Shown one piece after another: positions 13,701 through 19,760 of a DNA stretch of 64,000 nt. Each line of letters opens with the position of its first letter. The first letter of the stretch is position 1. This DNA comes from Chitinophaga pinensis. GTDB taxonomy: Bacteria > Bacteroidota > Bacteroidia > Flavobacteriales_D > Crocinitomicaceae. A program made the translations under genes and the position numbers. Where the stretch lies: assembly GCA_945902745.1 (NCBI GenBank), contig CAMDNE010000001.1:310001-374000 (forward strand), written 5' to 3'. The notes under the pieces were generated by a model. It ran no database searches. It was given only the letters and a program-made list of their open reading frames with translations, and was not told where the DNA came from.

Positions 13701-13867
13701 ACAATTATAGAAGAGAATTTATCCAATCTGAAGAAGTTATAGAATTACGGATTTATAGAATTCCAGATGTAAAAATGGAAGAATTACAATTGAAATTAGA
13801 ATTATTTGGTTTAACTTGGTCTAAGGTTACTGAGACAGAACAAGAACTTGAATTAGAAGAAAAATAA
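4766..13867 (+). CDS. giant envelope protein: TPR + PD40 repeats, long coiled-coil repeat region, two SPOR domains
   Basis: This 3033-residue protein appears to start at a GTG (4766), which is directly followed by a signal peptide ending near SAQT; no in-frame ATG precedes it. Residues about 20-150 look like TPR repeats and about 190-290 like PD40/WD40-like propeller blades (YYSS, DIYV, GYDVFRSKF), as in PorE-type proteins. There is no OmpA domain. Residues about 890-2130 form roughly twelve units of about 100 residues rich in Lys, Glu, Gln and Leu, each starting near an I-D-P-S/T-Y-like motif; this should be extended coiled coil. More coiled coil follows to about 2500. Two SPOR-like domains (YRVQVGAF near 2625, FTVQIGVYN near 2767) suggest peptidoglycan binding. 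The last 150 residues form an unassigned domain. clpS follows after 1 base. A role as an envelope spacer or scaffold is inference. Confidence 0.9.
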   Translation: MNIQKNRIFLLLFIFFPFLYSAQTEVEMKAQADKLFDSEQYLSATPLYLRLLSLQPREVAYNYKYGTCLLYNSNNKQEAIKYLSFAVNDPAISPDAYYFLGRALHLNYQFNEAIKQYTKYLEKSPNGNKVKDAEREIQMCQNGKRLMTTITDIIVSEKKEITTDKFFRVYDLQDIGGDLLVTADFQTKLDKKNNHIPLVHFPQNASLIYYSSYGDNGNTGKDIYVRRKLPDGTWGMPQQIQGNVNTAFDEDFPYMHPDGNYLYFSSKGHNSMGGYDVFRSKFDVDNNSFGPPENMDFAVSSPDDDLFYVVDSLNKNAYFASARQSELGKLFVYKVNVDRVPLQLAVVKGNFLSEIDPKIKKINFEIRDYANGEVIGKFNSNDKAVYLITFPKGGKYEYNMKIEGSIQEFKFIVSIPFMKEFKPLKQKIIHTMEEGREVVKIVNLFDEEVDDPAAVLAEVIKMRSNLNVNVEEFDMNEVEKDKINKEILDDLGLGDLLLVEVSDVLNKQLKRGAENNNLINNIGNNINNLVVENSVEFIALEEQIKNKVAEANKTQNQENKYILLKEAESLILKQAELKKYSKDLLHLNDSIKEVLSKSTSGADQQKLLSVSQQFDQLYKSGNEKEAVQLIVENKTFLQDILKDNSTELIQNLVDKVVKYDEEISSLKGKVDGYNKDVKTLEIEIQSLQNAIGAAKKKDVPALEQKIAEKQEEIKLIKEELGNLQRIIDRKSQEKFLVNKQIQILQDAISNKSIAVVTKEKAAKALAETEKTNSNTLTAYVSQQIVALEKEDPTLKERIVVASGLKATNIIEEYKTSSKGIQDDPSLSKEDKMYKQLLNDRNTYKILDKRLAEIEKSLIDNKFDENLNKEKQEIINYQKELEVLISNREKQVEALLSQNGTGDRDELIQTIQPGYEAERKSIEANVNLNETEKLQELNNEDEKLVAAIDKELKVVSTELGKNPSDKTLQNKKQALIQIKQNTNAIITQRNTEIDAATNTNETPNIERIVAQIDPTITSRKEQISANNSLSEKEKLQALNKEDEKFLVAVDKELKTVSAQLAKNPADKTLQEKQQALTEVKATTQESISERNTELIAKTNTNETPNVKEIVAQIDPTITSRKEQISANNSLSEKEKLQALNKEDEKFLVAVDKELKTVSEQLAKNPADKTLQGKQQALSEIKATTQESISERNTELIATTNTNETPNVKEIVAQLDPTYDDKIEEVKADNDLTNEEQLKAINEIDKTLIEKIDEELNQVNEKLDAEPSNEVLINNRTALVELKATKENDIKDREEQISSASTSESSSEVTNALIEKIQPGFAKEVSTINNNTELSSDEKMSQLQLKDQKLMTAIDAKLVALEKQLVKQPNNESLQEEKKKLLELKSLIESRMEERVQLMESKSNVELTAESLAEQKNILRNKIDPSYISKRESIAKSNDSDLKKKNAELKLEQQLLEKIQAETTIAQKVVDKDPFNVAAKSKLTVLAELKKETQNNINSINGDVVALKNGQPINSVTEQEKQATINDLSEEYVANVTEIENSTEISEKEKAQQLIDEEKALLNAVEEKKQDVEGQLVKDPGNQTLLKEQAVLAQIEKDIQEKVAQNEAVVNSIEPAVFVSKQEKEEIINRLNETYFSDVKAIEQSNQTALEKLEQIQLLDQKLLGKVYDQLENIENQLMEDPSSIELKKEQEILNTLSEELDKKIENRQIEIAQKTVNSTITNEVKEAAINKIDPSYFKNIEAINQLDSNESEKNQKLLNEEISLLSKVNNELFAIEEALMNNPDDQVKIEERKKLEAIRSDLQASIEQLNEQKNQLSSETTVTAQQKIAKIEEIDASYISQKESIEGNNNLSIKEKAQQLLRLENDFLDKATTEKIKIQEQLNQLPNNNLLKQELAVLEAILFETEKSISAHKNVLNNTNDSVDNKIDKEQIVDDILPDYTSRKEELANSKMVENIKIVEQIKLENELLTKLQLEEKSLNKLLDKNPTDEKNQQKLAAVKDLIVSQQVAISELTARNEELNAQIKATEIISKADVNYGTDIEKLKASTSDTKNSDLAEREVIHQERIATQIAANEKILAKKNNPEILAANEVLKKEVILSKENEQNYRAGNEDLVENNVNQTAFVNNLREDLLQGNSAAMTEEFKTIEELKQQDAVLANYEKALSTQISEKSAELEIDSENEALKEEVSWMKEELTNVQERRRQWKISIGELEKIANEDPTNEGNEFNDPLLTELTQKENKLQSDLTNPELTQKEKQVIQKEINQVQKEQTTQENKLITTEIANKEKVIEAQTKELKAGSTLNTETKLTSGTAIAQQESLSKEVQSIVKEAQETKSVEEKNYLLNTALEKEKQANAIIKEAIIENKIQQLEEENNITSLETQVTLEEKKRRFSIQVGELTRIIKELDTEISSAKGKELLALKEQRADKVQQRTLVQQQLEAIDTRLAQYEKTASTTDPEAMKNTVSYVEEQEIAASEEYKNYEDKARPALEVEKQIANLDAQLNEVKSITKELIKNSIDNPSEENQANLQLNIEKIKQMEADKQTLLSELKVKQQIAKEALPANTEEAMKMQNLVERGILPIKRLAVIAALVPLPANGLEIKAEGTNTYSAAKPIPVDVKNPTGLVYRVQVGAFAKPIPQDLFKEFNPVSGEKLNNGVTRYMAGYFNNSKKVIEVRDQIKGLGYADAFAVAYCDGKRISLAEARILEANGECVAKGENELILEMAANTAITMGLEDTLKKVKVDELSYNKAPGAVNAEPIEKHLGLFFTVQIGVYNKPVNANTVNNISPLMTVRLPNGQIRYSTGMFTSIDNARPKKLEVIDKGVKDAFITAYYKAERITLAEAQKLLDGNGDAILEQNIVLPVVFEPVNPIKVIIPDEPVIENKIERVQIVTKKTFDEFPREVLNRYNSHGSFYYDETDKRVKSAIANSKDELPQVYNFKDDVDTLYIMEALDESSTIISVKFESKSLQGDFIDWLLRYNYRREFIQSEEVIELRIYRIPDVKMEELQLKLELFGLTWSKVTETEQELELEEK
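7751..8397 (+). repeat. near-identical 303-bp tandem repeat inside the giant coiled-coil gene
   Basis: The string acgaatacgaacgaaacacc begins at 7751, 8054 and (with one change) 8357, an exact spacing of 303 bp or 101 codons. Two complete units and the start of a third are almost identical at DNA level, while flanking units of the same protein repeat (from about 7448 and on to about 11150) have diverged. Recent duplication or gene conversion is the likely cause. Confidence 0.92.
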
Positions 13868-13868
13868 A

Positions 13869-14141
13869 ATGACACAAACGGAAGAGGAATTTGATGTAGA
13901 CGTTTTGGAATTGTTGGTTGATAAAAAGGATTTAATCATTTACAACGACGATTACAATACATTTGAACACGTAATAGAATCACTAATTAAAGTATGTGAA
14001 CACAACCCAATTCAAGCTGAACAATGCACGTATATCATTCACCACAATGGTAAATGTCAGGTGAAAAGAGGGGAGTATGAACTTCTTGAACCACTATGTA
14101 CTGCATTGCTAGACAGAGGAATTAGCGCAGAGATTGAATAA
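13869..14141 (+). CDS. clpS: ATP-dependent Clp protease adaptor ClpS
   Basis: ClpS binds the N domain of ClpA/ClpC and delivers N-degron substrates to the Clp protease in the cytoplasm. The 90-residue protein has the usual ClpS core: IYNDDYNTFEHVIESL near residues 28-43, with the D-D-x-x-T/F element of the N-degron pocket, then C-T-x-I-H-x-x-G-K near residues 57-67, and an AEIE ending. The start ATG lies 1 base after the stop of the giant gene, so clpS is probably read from the same message. The acidic N-terminal extension is typical. Confidence 0.95.
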   Translation: MTQTEEEFDVDVLELLVDKKDLIIYNDDYNTFEHVIESLIKVCEHNPIQAEQCTYIIHHNGKCQVKRGEYELLEPLCTALLDRGISAEIE

Positions 14142-14156
14142 AATCAAAATTTTATA

Positions 14157-14186
14157 TTGCAAAAAAGAAAAAACGCTGTATCTTTG
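14157..14186 (+). promoter_or_regulatory. Bacteroidota-type promoter for tRNA-Arg
   Basis: TTG at 14157-14159 is followed after 19 bases by TATCTTTG at 14179-14186, matching the Bacteroidota sigma consensus TTG-N19-TAnnTTTG. The tRNA begins 11 bases further on. Confidence 0.7.
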
Positions 14187-14197
14187 CAGCCACAAAA

Positions 14198-14271
14198 GGC
14201 TTCGTAGCTCAACTGAATAGAGCACTACATTACGGCTGTAGAGGTTTTAGGTTTGAATCCTAACGAGGTCA
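14198..14271 (+). tRNA. tRNA-Arg(ACG)
   Basis: A full cloverleaf can be folded: acceptor ggcttcg with cgaggtc (two G-U pairs), D stem gctc/gagc, anticodon stem ctaca/tgtag with loop ttacggc giving anticodon ACG, a five-base variable loop, and T stem ttagg/cctaa around tttgaat. CCA is not encoded. The 3' end is repeated at 14422-14438, so this tRNA is the likely integration target for the downstream island. Confidence 0.93.
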
Positions 14272-14438
14272 CTAAAGGAACCCCGACTTATTTAAGTCGG
14301 GGTTTTTCATTTTACAGCGCGTTCAAAATGCATTTTGATAAGCGAAGGAAAATGAAAAACCCATAACTGCGATAGCAGTTTGGGGTTCTATGCTTGTTAT
14401 GAACAAAACGCTGGGATATTAAATCCTAACGAGGTCAC
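14256..14438 (+). repeat. 17-bp direct repeat of the tRNA-Arg 3' end (putative attachment site)
   Basis: aatcctaacgaggtcac occurs at 14256-14272, inside the tRNA, and again exactly at 14422-14438. Short perfect repeats of a tRNA 3' end are the usual footprint of tyrosine-recombinase integration. The 149 bases between the copies hold two hairpins (14281-14302 and about 14358-14386) but no gene, as if a small piece of an earlier element or its excision scar remains. Confidence 0.75.
14281..14307 (+). terminator. rho-independent terminator after tRNA-Arg
   Basis: ccccgactt (14281-14289) pairs perfectly with aagtcgggg (14294-14302) over a 4-base loop, followed by a T run. Confidence 0.88.
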
Positions 14439-14690
14439 AAAAACAAAGTGAGAGTGAAAAGCGAGAGCGATTCACCCCACTTTGTTTTTCTTCGCTCTAA
14501 CACTCATTCTCGCTCTTAACATGGAATTTTTGGATTATTCCCCTTATATAGGTGATAATAAAGCTAAGAATTGTTTTTCGCAACAAATAAACTACTTGAT
14601 TTCATGGAACTGTACGAAATCATTATACCGCTCAAGGATCGGTTGCTTGATCTGCATCTTTACTATATTTGAATAAAGTATAGAAAGACC
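14439..14690. other. gene-free stretch with inverted repeats before the island genes
   Basis: aaaaacaaagtg (14439-14450) and cactttgttttt (14478-14489) form a strong stem with further complementarity in the loop region (agcgagagcg against cgctct elements). No believable gene is seen between here and 14691; a 64-codon frame at 14482-14676 overlaps the hairpin and is not supported. Confidence 0.6.
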
Positions 14691-15383
14691 ATGCAAGTAA
14701 TTACCTACAATAAGCAAACCGATACTGATCTACTCTGCGAATACCTAGAGAAAGGACCTCTTTTACTGGAACTTAACAGTGTTTTTGCTGTGATAGCTCT
14801 ACCGAATCAGTCTGGAGTAGAGATGATCAATCGCGTCAAGAACAGGCTGCCCGGTAAGGCATACGGTGGATTGATCGCGGACTACAAAGGTTTTATTCTA
14901 GCTTCCTTGTTGAACGTTGAGGAAAAGCAAATCATACTGACTGATGAATTGGCAGCATTATTCACCAATTGCTTTATCCGATTACCGTGGCAAGAAGATC
15001 ACGCATCAAAAGGGATGACCATGCACGGGATGTTTCAGGGTTTAATTTTATCGGAACCTTTCAATTCTTTTGCCGGATCAATGGAGCAGAAAATAAAACA
15101 ACAGGAAAATACGTCACCTGACTTGAAATGGTTGATCTGCTCGAGCGCTAATATGAGCGGCGATCCAATGGGATCGATCATTCAGTTTGAAAAAGCCCTG
15201 CAATTCGGAAAGGACCGAGGGATTGAATATATGATCACATTTTCAGGGTTTCCCGAATTACCGGAAAAAGGTTCCTTCCCCATATTTTCTTTCACGGAAG
15301 GCCTATTTCGAATTGAACGACACGGACCAGGAGCAGAAAATATCAAGAACGTTCTCTTAGGTAGAGGCTTATTTCAGGAATAA
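14691..15383 (+). CDS. YrdC/Sua5-like domain protein
   Basis: This protein has 230 residues. The layout fits the YrdC/Sua5/YciO fold: an N-terminal strand region (LLLELNSVFAVIAL), then V-K-N-R-L-P-G-K-A-Y near residue 49, resembling the nucleotide-binding K-x-R of the family, and S-S-A-N-M-S-G near residue 153, matching the conserved S-x-N signature. Family members make threonylcarbamoyl-adenylate for tRNA t6A or serve carbamoyl transfer in maturation and natural-product enzymes. The island location and higher G+C suggest a specialised paralogue rather than the housekeeping tsaC, which is inference. Its 3' end overlaps the convergent MmgE/PrpD gene by 15 bases. Confidence 0.7.
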   Translation: MQVITYNKQTDTDLLCEYLEKGPLLLELNSVFAVIALPNQSGVEMINRVKNRLPGKAYGGLIADYKGFILASLLNVEEKQIILTDELAALFTNCFIRLPWQEDHASKGMTMHGMFQGLILSEPFNSFAGSMEQKIKQQENTSPDLKWLICSSANMSGDPMGSIIQFEKALQFGKDRGIEYMITFSGFPELPEKGSFPIFSFTEGLFRIERHGPGAENIKNVLLGRGLFQE

Positions 15384-16775
15384 GATGCTTTTGAATGCTT
15401 CAAAATTATCCCGAAGCTCTATCTCATCGATTAAGTTAATAAGCGCACGACTATCATGATCCCCGATGGATACACGGGAACATTCCAAGAACTTTGCTGT
15501 CAATTGCTCGGCTGTCATGGGCGTTTTCCAATGGCCCGGCCAACTGTCAGATAAATTGTTTACGCCATTTTCGAGTTCTATTCGAACAATCATAGCACCG
15601 AAATCGGGAGCAATGGTGGGTTCAAGAATCAATTTAATTCGATCAAGGTATTCCTGTATTTGCGCGGAAGCCAACTTCTCATTGTTGTAGCTCTCAGAAG
15701 TTATCTCACCGTCCAACAAGGCTAATGCAACATTGAACTGAAAGCTGAATCGAGCCTCGTCAGCATCTTTCGGGAATGGTCGGTCACAATATTTGAAAAC
15801 AGGTGCTGTTATTTTTATCCAACCCTTCTCGTGCGTCTCAGTATGAAGTTGCAATGCCGCATTTATAGCCACTTGCATTGCGGTGTGTGCGGGCCATTTT
15901 TTAAACGCAAATCCTGGACTGGTAAAGCAAGACAACTCTTTCATGCCATTGAGGACCTCCGAAAAGTTGAAATGTGCACCGCCGAAGACTTGTCCCCATC
16001 CACTACCCGTTTCAAGGATCGCGGAAGATGCCGTGAGTCCGTGACGGGTCAAAAGAGCGGCCTCTAATCCAGATCGTGCGGCATTCCCGCAGTGAGTTGC
16101 CTTTGTCATTGTTCCAATATTCCCGGATATCCCCGAAGACCTGCTGGCAGCATAACCCAGTGCCATCATACATTCCTCCTGATTCAATCCGATTGCGATT
16201 GATGAGGCCAAGGCGCTTCCCATGGTGCCCACAGTACCGGGTGGATGAAAGCCCTGTTTCTCGAAAGGGAAATGATGCTGGTCTCTTGCAGCCGTTGCAT
16301 CATCTGTTTTTGCTCCAATACGCAAACTCGCCTCGAATTGAATACCGGCAATAAACGCTTTAAGAAATGTTTCTCCACTTATATTGTAAGCCTGTGCAAT
16401 TGAAACAAGCGGTGCAAGGACGGGTGAAACGGCATGGGTCGGCGGCAGGAACATGGGTTCGAAATCCATTGCATGAATAGCACATCCGTAGATAAAAGCT
16501 GAATCTGGCAGATTACATTTCAATTTATGACCGATCACTTTGACCCCAGATTGATTTTCAAATTCTTTCAGATAGGACACCAAAATTTTTACCGTACTGT
16601 GTTCTAAACCCACCAGAAGTACACCTATTCCATCAAGGATCATTCGTTTTGCAATAGTCAGGGTCTTCTTATCAATCGCCTGAATGTCCAATCTATAGGC
16701 GCTTGCTACCAATTCCGCTGTTACATTCCCAGAGGGGTGACCATTCGATGTTTCGTGATTATTAGAATAACTCAT
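15369..16775 (-). CDS. MmgE/PrpD family protein
   Basis: At 468 residues the protein has the normal length of the MmgE/PrpD family, which includes 2-methylcitrate dehydratase and cis-aconitate decarboxylase. Supporting stretches are the N-terminal helical start (AKRMILDGIGVLLVG), F-I-Y-G-x-A-I-H-A-M-D-F-E, P-P-T-H-A-V-S-P-V-L-A-P, and H-P-P-G-T-V-G-T-M-G-S-A near residue 175. Substrate cannot be read from sequence; a branched tri- or dicarboxylate is likely. The start ATG lies inside the truncated integrase frame, so the gene's upstream region was created by that truncation. G+C is high compared with the chromosome. Confidence 0.9.
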   Translation of the reverse strand: MSYSNNHETSNGHPSGNVTAELVASAYRLDIQAIDKKTLTIAKRMILDGIGVLLVGLEHSTVKILVSYLKEFENQSGVKVIGHKLKCNLPDSAFIYGCAIHAMDFEPMFLPPTHAVSPVLAPLVSIAQAYNISGETFLKAFIAGIQFEASLRIGAKTDDATAARDQHHFPFEKQGFHPPGTVGTMGSALASSIAIGLNQEECMMALGYAASRSSGISGNIGTMTKATHCGNAARSGLEAALLTRHGLTASSAILETGSGWGQVFGGAHFNFSEVLNGMKELSCFTSPGFAFKKWPAHTAMQVAINAALQLHTETHEKGWIKITAPVFKYCDRPFPKDADEARFSFQFNVALALLDGEITSESYNNEKLASAQIQEYLDRIKLILEPTIAPDFGAMIVRIELENGVNNLSDSWPGHWKTPMTAEQLTAKFLECSRVSIGDHDSRALINLIDEIELRDNFEAFKSILFLK

Positions 16776-16784
16776 GACGGACTG

Positions 16785-17202
16785 CGATTATTGAAAATAC
16801 ATTACCAAGCTCACATTTCACAATTTTCAGCTTGCGGTATGTTCCGATCTTATATGTTGCCAAAAGGTTTTCAATGTTCTTCTGAGCAAACTGGAAGAAG
16901 TCATGTTTACAGCGATCTTTAACTTGTTTAAAGGAATGTTCGTTGATTGTTCTTTCTTCAAGGGCAAGGTCAAGGGTTTCTGCTTCTGCCTTTTTCTTGC
17001 TGATGAGTGCGTTCATCCGCACAGAGTTGTTCGGATTGTTCTTTTTGACGAGCTGTTCTTTTTCATGCCATTCGTTCTCTTGTAACTTGATGCCTAGGTA
17101 CATGAATTTGATTTTGCGGTCTTTTATGGCGCGAATATAAAGAGGGTAGGAACCATCTTCATTTTGTTTGAGCTTTTTAAGCAGTATTTTTATTGTTACC
17201 AT
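16785..17202 (-). pseudogene. tyrosine recombinase (integrase), N-terminal fragment only
   Basis: The frame starts at ATG 17202 (MVTIKILLKKLK) and carries the arm-type DNA-binding domain of Bacteroidota phage/ICE integrases (G-S-Y-P-L-Y-I-R, with the I-x-L-x-E-N-E-W-like element LGIKLQENEW) and the start of the SAM-like core-binding domain (GTYRKLKIVKCEL). Similarity stops near 16790, where the frame runs into the MmgE/PrpD start and ends at 16762. The whole catalytic domain (R-H-R-Y) is missing. It is an island integrase remnant and cannot recombine DNA. Confidence 0.82.
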
Positions 17203-17206
17203 GTTG

Positions 17207-18057
17207 CTAAGATACATCATAGGTACAATATAGGTTCAACAAATGATACTTTTTCTTGCTTTTAGAGTAAACAAGACCAGCATGATTCAATGCTTCAACT
17301 GTCCAATTGTTAAAGGATATAATTGATTTAGCAGAATCAATAAAAAATTTGGCTTTATCAGGATAATTTAATTCATAGTAAATACCAGATAAATTGGTAA
17401 TCAATGTAAAGGTTGTTAATGAATCATTTTTCTGAATTAGATCCAAAGCTTTATGATAATCAACGGCAGATTTAAATAACTCACCTTGCTCTTACAATGA
17501 ATTTGCATTATTCGTATAATAAATAAGTTCTAAACGACTTGAATCAACAAATGGAAGGGCTTTTTTGAGTATTAAATTGTATTTATTAACACTATCAAAC
17601 ATTTTCAAATCTTGGTAGTAATTGGATAGAGTTGCGGCCGGATAGCCTTTTAAACTATAATTCTTTTTGTTTTTCGAATAGTTTAAAGTGAATTCAGCAA
17701 AGAGAAAAGCAGGTTTTGACACCTTAGCATTGTATAGTTCAACATTTATTGATTTTAGCTGTTTTAACGGGACTTGTTGTGTCTTTGAAAATAAATTTGC
17801 TGAATTCTTAACCAGCCACTCGTCAATTTCGTTTTGATTGTTGAATTGAGTGGAAACAATTTTCAAAATGTAATCCCATTTTTCAATCGATGTTTTCGAA
17901 TCATAATGTGTCTGCGCACTTGTTGCATTAAACGTTATGGTAGCTTGAGATTTTTCTTTAATTGATTCTTGACAACCAAAAAGTAAAAAAACAGTATAAA
18001 CTGAGTTGCCTTAAATGAGTTCCATGCAAAAGCCATTTTTGAAGATTATTTTTCATT
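17207..18057 (-). pseudogene. broken TPR-type lipoprotein or sensor gene
   Basis: Two frames, 17492-17866 and 17207-17446, read as one protein if an in-frame TAA at about 17492 is ignored: NNANSL, stop, then EQGELFKSAVDYHKALDLIQ. The helical pattern (NYYQDLKMFDSVNKYN, LSGIYYELNYPDKAKFF) fits TPR repeats of the kind found in Bacteroidota TPR-histidine kinases. Upstream, F-L-L-F-G-C-Q-E is a lipobox-like sequence, but an ATG at about 18056 (MKNNLQKWLL) is one base out of frame. With one stop, one probable frameshift and a lost C-terminal part, the gene is dead. Confidence 0.65.
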
Positions 18058-18303
18058 TTAAATTCAGTAATGTTAAACTCTTTTTTTAAATTGTCTCAAA
18101 AAAAATGTCCTGTTAATGAAGCAAGTTATTTGCAAAAATATTTAAATGATTTTTGCCTTAAAAACAATAGAAGATATTTAGGCGAAAAAGTAGACAGGCT
18201 AATAATTGCAGCTGTTTCATATGTTTGGTACAAATTACTGGTAAAGTTTACGATATGCATTTAATTAATAGTAAACTTGCATTTTGCTTAAAAGAGAATT
18301 ACG

Positions 18304-18894
18304 ATGCAATTTTGCGAATTTCCCTTCAATGAAACGATTATACTGGAAGATGACCGCGTGCTATTGCGGCCACTAAAAGCAGATGATTTCAACGCGCTTC
18401 TAAAGTATGTTCAGAATGAACCTGAACTGTTCAGATTTGCGCTTACTCCGATGCGTACAGAAGAAGATCTAAAGAAATACATCTCTCATGCTTTTTTTCA
18501 ACACAAGGAAAAAATCGAATATCCATTTGTAGTAATCGACAAAATTACCGATAAAATTGCAGGAACTACCCGATTTTATCTCATAAACAAAGCACACAAG
18601 TGGTTAGCAATAGGTTACACTTGGATTGGAAGCGAATTCCAACGGACAGGTTTGAATCGTTCAATGAAAGCTTTGATGATACACTATTCGTTGGTCGATC
18701 TGGGTTTCGAACGGGTTGAATTCAGATTAGATTCCGAAAATAAAAGAAGCGCGCAATCACTGGAAGCAATTGGAGCACTTAAAGAGGGAGAATTGCGCAG
18801 CCAAATATACAGAGCGGATGGCACCAGAAGAAACACACTCATATATTCAATACTGAAAAGTGATTTAACAAATGCTAAGCAATCACAGAGCTAA
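18304..18894 (+). CDS. GNAT family N-acetyltransferase (RimJ/RimL type)
   Basis: The 196-residue protein follows the RimL-like GNAT pattern: V-L-L-R-P-L-K-A-D-D-F near residue 19, I-A-G-T-T-R-F-Y-L-I in the core strands, then G-Y-T-W-I-G-x-E-F-Q-R-T-G-L-N, which replaces the usual acetyl-CoA-binding Q/R-x-x-G-x-G/A loop, and F-R-L-D-S-E-N-K-R-S near residue 144. The product would acetylate an amino group of a protein, peptide or small molecule. It stands 128 bases before the HDO operon on the same strand, but the operon has its own promoter, so a shared role is possible and unproven. Confidence 0.88.
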   Translation: MQFCEFPFNETIILEDDRVLLRPLKADDFNALLKYVQNEPELFRFALTPMRTEEDLKKYISHAFFQHKEKIEYPFVVIDKITDKIAGTTRFYLINKAHKWLAIGYTWIGSEFQRTGLNRSMKALMIHYSLVDLGFERVEFRLDSENKRSAQSLEAIGALKEGELRSQIYRADGTRRNTLIYSILKSDLTNAKQSQS

Positions 18895-18960
18895 TTAGCA
18901 ACCTGTATTAACTGTACTTTATACCTGTGTTATGTTTTTCTTCTAAAAGCAATTAAAATA

Positions 18961-18991
18961 TTGGTATTTTTATTTTTTTGCATTAATTTTG
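18961..18991 (+). promoter_or_regulatory. promoter of the HDO-cupin-methyltransferase-dioxygenase operon
   Basis: TTG at 18961-18963, a 20-base spacer and TAATTTTG at 18984-18991 match the Bacteroidota consensus. The expected start point lies about 25 bases before the ATG at 19023. The island operon is therefore equipped with a promoter its host can read. Confidence 0.68.
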
Positions 18992-19022
18992 TCCGCGAAA
19001 CTAATCACGAAAAACAACCTAA

Positions 19023-19760
19023 ATGGAAATCTTAGTAAACGAGGCACTGAACCATCGTGCCGTCAATCATCCTTATCTTAAGGCCCTTGCAAACGGAGAA
19101 TTTGAAAACATGGAAGCAGTTCTGAAAGACTTTGCATCCCAATATGGTTTCTACAGTGCTTGGTTCCCTCGCTACCTTACGGGTGTGATATCACAATTGG
19201 AGAACCCGGAGTTCAGAATTCATCTACTTGATAATTTATCCGAAGAAAGCGGTCATTTGCACGAAGAAGATATGGTTGCGGTGCGCGAACTTGGCATCAA
19301 AGACGAGTGGGTGCAAGGAGTTCCTCATCCACAGTTATTTAAGCGTTTCCAGCACGCTATGGGAGTTGATGCAGATGCACTTCCCGGAATAGAGGTTGAG
19401 ATCTGGAGAGACTCATTTCTTTCTTTGATCCAGGGTGGAAGTCCTATTTCCGCAGTTGGAGCGATCGGACTTGGAACGGAATCAATTGTTAAATACATCT
19501 ACAGGGATATTATTAAGTCAATCGAAGAACATACAACGCTTAGTTTGGAAGAGTATGTGTTTTTCCCGCTTCATACAGAGGTAGATGATGAACACGGACT
19601 TATTTTATTGGATATCGCGGAAAAAATGGCGTCACAAAGTGCTGAGGATGAAAGAGAATTGAGAAAAGGAATGCTTAAGGCACTGAATTTAAGAGCAGCT
19701 TACTGGGATGATATGTATGAAAGAGCAAAAGTGATCAGTAAGCAAAACCAAATGGCATGA
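19023..19760 (+). CDS. heme-oxygenase-like diiron oxidase (HDO; TenA/PqqC/CADD fold)
   Basis: The 245-residue all-helical protein has the metal-ligand pattern of heme-oxygenase-like diiron oxidases: E75 and H78 in SEESGHLHE, E153 in LGTES, and H184, D188 and H191 in HTEVDDEHG. The H-x3-D-x2-H spacing equals that known for CADD, and E75-x2-H78 that of UndA. Such enzymes use O2 for N-oxygenation, C-C cleavage or desaturation (SznF, BesC, UndA). The substrate cannot be deduced. The gene overlaps the cupin by ATGA, so the two are translationally coupled. A simple TenA thiaminase is unlikely because the iron ligands are complete. Confidence 0.85.
   Translation: MEILVNEALNHRAVNHPYLKALANGEFENMEAVLKDFASQYGFYSAWFPRYLTGVISQLENPEFRIHLLDNLSEESGHLHEEDMVAVRELGIKDEWVQGVPHPQLFKRFQHAMGVDADALPGIEVEIWRDSFLSLIQGGSPISAVGAIGLGTESIVKYIYRDIIKSIEEHTTLSLEEYVFFPLHTEVDDEHGLILLDIAEKMASQSAEDERELRKGMLKALNLRAAYWDDMYERAKVISKQNQMA

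Noticed and set aside
14482-14676. 64-codon frame in the tRNA-island junction
   Set aside because: It overlaps a strong hairpin, has an unlikely composition and is followed by no coding context.
18070-18264. 64-codon frame between the TPR pseudogene and the GNAT gene
   Set aside because: Basic, low-complexity translation, no recognisable domain and no promoter; probably non-coding.
19023-19760. Assignment as a TenA thiaminase or PqqC
   Set aside because: The complete iron-ligand set and absence of thiamine or PQQ genes fit the diiron oxidase branch better.
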